7,147 bases of DNA. It comes from Anaerolineaceae bacterium. GTDB taxonomy: Bacteria > Chloroflexota > Anaerolineae > Anaerolineales > Anaerolineaceae. Positions 5,025 to 7,147 of the stretch are shown here, in pieces. How positions within the stretch are numbered: the stretch's first letter is position 1; every line of letters starts with the position of its first letter. The stretch covers positions 1-7,147 of the forward strand of contig JAQVUC010000049.1 of the NCBI GenBank assembly GCA_028699715.1, in the 5' to 3' direction. The notes under the pieces were generated by a model. That model was not told the DNA's origin and did not search any database. It saw nothing but the letters and a program-made list of their open reading frames with translations. Position numbers and translations under genes: made by a program.

Positions 5025-6539
5025 ATGAGAAGGCGAAGTTTGAAAAAACGCAAGACCGGATTCCGGTGGGCTCTGCTGTCTCTTGGCCTGGCCTTTTTTT
5101 TAGCCAGCCTCCTGCTGGGTCTGCGCGAACTGCGCCGATTTCAAGCCGAACCAGCGTTGATTCCAGCTGGTACCACACTCGGAGGTGTGCCAGTAGGACG
5201 CTTAAGCCTTGAGAGCGCCAAACAACGCCTGCTTGAAGCCTTTGCTGTACCGGTGGAACTGCACTACCTTGACGCGCGGATCCAGTTCAGCCCCTCTGAT
5301 TTAGGCTTCAACCTGGACGCGGATGCTTCTCTGGCGCAAATTCCATTAGTGCGCGGGTCAGGCTCCTGGTGGGATTTCATCTGGAACAAAAAGCTGCAGA
5401 ACTCAGTCCTGGAATATGAGTTGATCTACTCCCTTGATGAAGTCAAAATGCAAAGCATCTTGGAGGATACTTTCAGCCTGCGCTACAACCAGCCGGCTTC
5501 AGCCCCTGTTCCAGTCCTCTACAGCACCAATTTCTTGCCTGGCCAGCCTGGCTATGGCCTCAGTTCCTTCACTCAAACACTTGAACAAGTCAAAAGAGCC
5601 CTCTTATCTCCTACCGATCGGATACTTGAGCTACGTGTAACAGAACAAACAGCCCTGCCCCTGGACTGGCAAAATCTGGAAAGTATGCTCAAGCAAATCA
5701 TTCTTTTGGATAAGTTTGACGGCCTGGCTGAAGTTTATCTACGGGACCTGCAAAGCGATCAAATGCTCCACTTTGCGGTTTTGGTGCATCAGCCTGTGCC
5801 GGTTGACGTGGCTTATTCGGCAGCCAGCACGATCAAGATCCCCATTATGCTTTCCACCCTGCGGAGGGTTAGCGAGCCGATCCCCCAGCAAGCCAACAAC
5901 TGGATGCAGCAAATGATCGCGGAATCTCTCAACCCACCAGCGGACGGTTTGATGAAGGCTTATCTGGATAATAACCGCGGACCGCTCATGGTCACCGCGG
6001 ATTTGCGCGAGTTGGGCTACCAGAACACTTTTCTGGCGGGCTATTTTGAGCCTGGCTCACCACTCCTGGAACGGATCACAACCCCGGCAAACTCGCGCAC
6101 AGACATTAATCTCGATCCGGATTTTTATAACCAGACTGTGCCATCGGAAGCTGGTGATTTGCTCGCCAGAATCTACGCTTGTGCCAATTCAGAAACCCAA
6201 ACAGGTCTGTTTAACAGTGAGGTCACACCCACTGAGTGCTCCCTGATGATCGAGTATCTCAAGCAGAACAAAATCCTGGCCTTGCTTGAGGCAGGATTGC
6301 CTCCCAACACGCCTATCGCGCACAAACACGGCTGGACCAACGAACTGGATGGCTTGATCCACACCATGAGTGATACCGCCTTGATCTTCACTCCCGGTGG
6401 GGATTATGTGCTCGCCATTTTTGCTCACACGCCAGAGCAATTCCTCTACGATCCGGCTAATCGACTTTTTGCCAGGCTCTCCCAATCAATTTATAATGCT
6501 TATAACCCTGAAAATCAGGCTTATTGGTACGAGAACTGA
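5025..6539 (+). CDS. Membrane-anchored serine hydrolase, class A beta-lactamase-like fold
   Basis: 504 residues. A strongly basic start (RRRSLKKRK) and a hydrophobic helix at about 15-33 make an uncleaved type II membrane anchor. Residues about 45-220 are extracytoplasmic; IPAGTTLGGVPVGRLSLESA resembles the opening of VanW/YoaR-type peptidoglycan-associated modules ('GVxVGGLS'). Residues about 225-500 match the beta-lactamase-like serine hydrolase fold: nucleophile motif STIK at 268-271 (S268, K271), S-x-N motif SLN at 301-303, and KHG at 434-436 in the place of the KTG triad. Such proteins act on penicillin-like or peptidoglycan substrates or have lost that role; many have no proven activity, so calling it an antibiotic-resistance enzyme would be unjustified. 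The start rests on an extended -10 just upstream; no ribosome site is present. The DHH gene follows after 27 bases, probably co-transcribed. Confidence 0.87.
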   Translation: MRRRSLKKRKTGFRWALLSLGLAFFLASLLLGLRELRRFQAEPALIPAGTTLGGVPVGRLSLESAKQRLLEAFAVPVELHYLDARIQFSPSDLGFNLDADASLAQIPLVRGSGSWWDFIWNKKLQNSVLEYELIYSLDEVKMQSILEDTFSLRYNQPASAPVPVLYSTNFLPGQPGYGLSSFTQTLEQVKRALLSPTDRILELRVTEQTALPLDWQNLESMLKQIILLDKFDGLAEVYLRDLQSDQMLHFAVLVHQPVPVDVAYSAASTIKIPIMLSTLRRVSEPIPQQANNWMQQMIAESLNPPADGLMKAYLDNNRGPLMVTADLRELGYQNTFLAGYFEPGSPLLERITTPANSRTDINLDPDFYNQTVPSEAGDLLARIYACANSETQTGLFNSEVTPTECSLMIEYLKQNKILALLEAGLPPNTPIAHKHGWTNELDGLIHTMSDTALIFTPGGDYVLAIFAHTPEQFLYDPANRLFARLSQSIYNAYNPENQAYWYEN

Positions 6540-6566
6540 CCCTTCAACGCCTGAAAGAGAGACCAG

Positions 6567-7147
6567 ATGCAATTGATTTTGACTCATGAACAAGCTGACC
6601 TTGACGCGCTGGCATCCATGCACGGCGCTAAATTGCTTGTTCCCGAGGCTTTTGCCCTGCTGCCCCGCCAAATCAACCGCAACGGTCGCGAGTTCATCGA
6701 GCGCTATGGCGATGAGTTGGGTTTCTCGACTATTCAGGATTTGCCCAACCGAAACATCGAACAAGTCCACCTGGTCGACACCCAATCCATGGTCACGTTG
6801 CGTGGGTTGACCAATCAAACCAAGGTCAGTGTAATTGACCACCACCCTCGCAAGGTGCAAACCAACGCGGATTGGCAAATGCAATTGGAAAACACAGGCG
6901 CCTGCACAACCCTTTTGGTGGAAAAAATTCAGGCAGCAGGTCTTGAGCTCAATAGTCTTTCAGCCACTCTTCTGCTGATGGGGATTTATGAAGATACGGG
7001 CTCGCTCAGTTACAGCAACACAAAATCGCGTGATGCCAAGGCGGTCGCGTTTTTGTTGGAGCGAGGGGCTGATCTGAATATCGTCTCCCACTACCTCAAC
7101 CCACCGCTCTCAAATTTGCAACAGCAGCTTTACGACCGGCTTCTGAA
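6567..7147 (+). CDS. DHH-family phosphoesterase domain, probably N-terminus of a DHH-CBS-tRNA nucleotidyltransferase (3' end cut off)
   Basis: An open frame of 193 codons without a stop runs to the window end. Motifs of the DHH superfamily are in order: LTHEQADLDALAS at 5-17 with H7, D11 and D13; VHLVDTQS with D71; VIDHHPR with the DHH triad at 91-93; ENTGACTTLLVE at 108-119; and GIYEDTGSLSYS with D143. These are the Mn-binding positions of this phosphoesterase family. The wording (DALASMHGAKLL, LLLMGIYEDTGS, FLLERGADL, Y-LN) closely matches the N-terminal domain of large bacterial proteins with DHH, two CBS domains and a C-terminal poly(A)/tRNA nucleotidyltransferase (A- or CCA-adding) domain; this full architecture is inferred because only the first domain is visible. 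A shorter stand-alone DHH phosphoesterase (NrnA-like) is the alternative. ATG at 6567 has GAGAG about 5 bases upstream (6557-6561), a moderate ribosome site, and lies 27 bases after the hydrolase stop. Confidence 0.88.
   Translation, partial: MQLILTHEQADLDALASMHGAKLLVPEAFALLPRQINRNGREFIERYGDELGFSTIQDLPNRNIEQVHLVDTQSMVTLRGLTNQTKVSVIDHHPRKVQTNADWQMQLENTGACTTLLVEKIQAAGLELNSLSATLLLMGIYEDTGSLSYSNTKSRDAKAVAFLLERGADLNIVSHYLNPPLSNLQQQLYDRLL

Noticed and set aside
4939..5178. 79-residue minus-strand open frame across the divergent promoter region
   Set aside because: It overlaps the N-terminus of the serine hydrolase and the intergenic promoters, and shows no protein-family features.
5025..6539. Calling the serine hydrolase an antibiotic-resistance beta-lactamase
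   Set aside because: The S-x-N and K-T-G positions are variant, the protein is membrane-anchored with an extra N-terminal region, and such folds commonly have other roles.
6486..6884. 132-residue minus-strand open frame opposite the DHH gene
   Set aside because: It runs antisense across a well-supported DHH domain and the end of the serine hydrolase, with no recognisable motif and no ribosome site evidence; it is a by-product of the coding strand.
1..7147. CRISPR array, insertion sequence, phage, toxin-antitoxin or defence system
   Set aside because: No spaced direct repeats, transposase or integrase motifs, terminal inverted repeats or small paired toxin-like genes were found; all sizeable frames are explained by housekeeping or signalling families.

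Overview
The window looks like ordinary chromosomal sequence from a free-living bacterium. I lean toward the Chloroflexota, class Anaerolineae. That is an inference from protein style: a single-pass SH3b protein with a Pro/Thr linker, a membrane-anchored class A beta-lactamase-like serine hydrolase, and the start of a DHH-type protein of the kind fused to a tRNA nucleotidyltransferase. No rRNA or marker gene is present to prove it. I see no mobile element, CRISPR array, tRNA or rRNA, no prophage gene, and no gene-free stretch over about 110 bases.

Layout: (1) Bases 2-721 (+) hold the 3' part of a TatD-family metal-dependent DNase, cut off by the window edge. (2) Bases 730-779 hold two abutting hairpins, the second a likely bidirectional terminator between convergent genes. 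(3) Five genes lie on the minus strand, read from 4915 down to 791: a membrane-anchored alpha/beta hydrolase, a single-pass SH3b protein, a PP2C-type Ser/Thr phosphatase, an OmpR/PhoB-type response regulator, and polyphosphate kinase 2. The first four are separated by only 9-29 bases and read as one operon. ppk2 follows after 71 bases and seems to have its own promoter. (4) Bases 4916-5024 are a divergent promoter region. (5) On the plus strand are a membrane-anchored serine hydrolase of the beta-lactamase/transpeptidase-like fold (5025-6539) and, 27 bases later, the N-terminal part of a DHH-family protein (6567-7147, cut off by the window end).

How the genes may work together: the minus-strand cluster combines protein dephosphorylation (PP2C), phosphorelay output (a response regulator with no histidine kinase next to it), two proteins anchored in the membrane, and polyphosphate/nucleotide metabolism (PPK2). 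This suggests a small envelope-linked signalling and stress operon, but no signal or target can be read from the sequence.

I did not find a clearly new system. The points most worth a second look are: a very probable leaderless start for the serine hydrolase (extended -10 ending 7 bases before the ATG); the Lys/Ser/acid-rich tail on PPK2, which resembles polyphosphate-binding PASK tracts; the tight translational coupling of a PP2C phosphatase to an orphan response regulator; and non-standard active-site motifs in both hydrolases.
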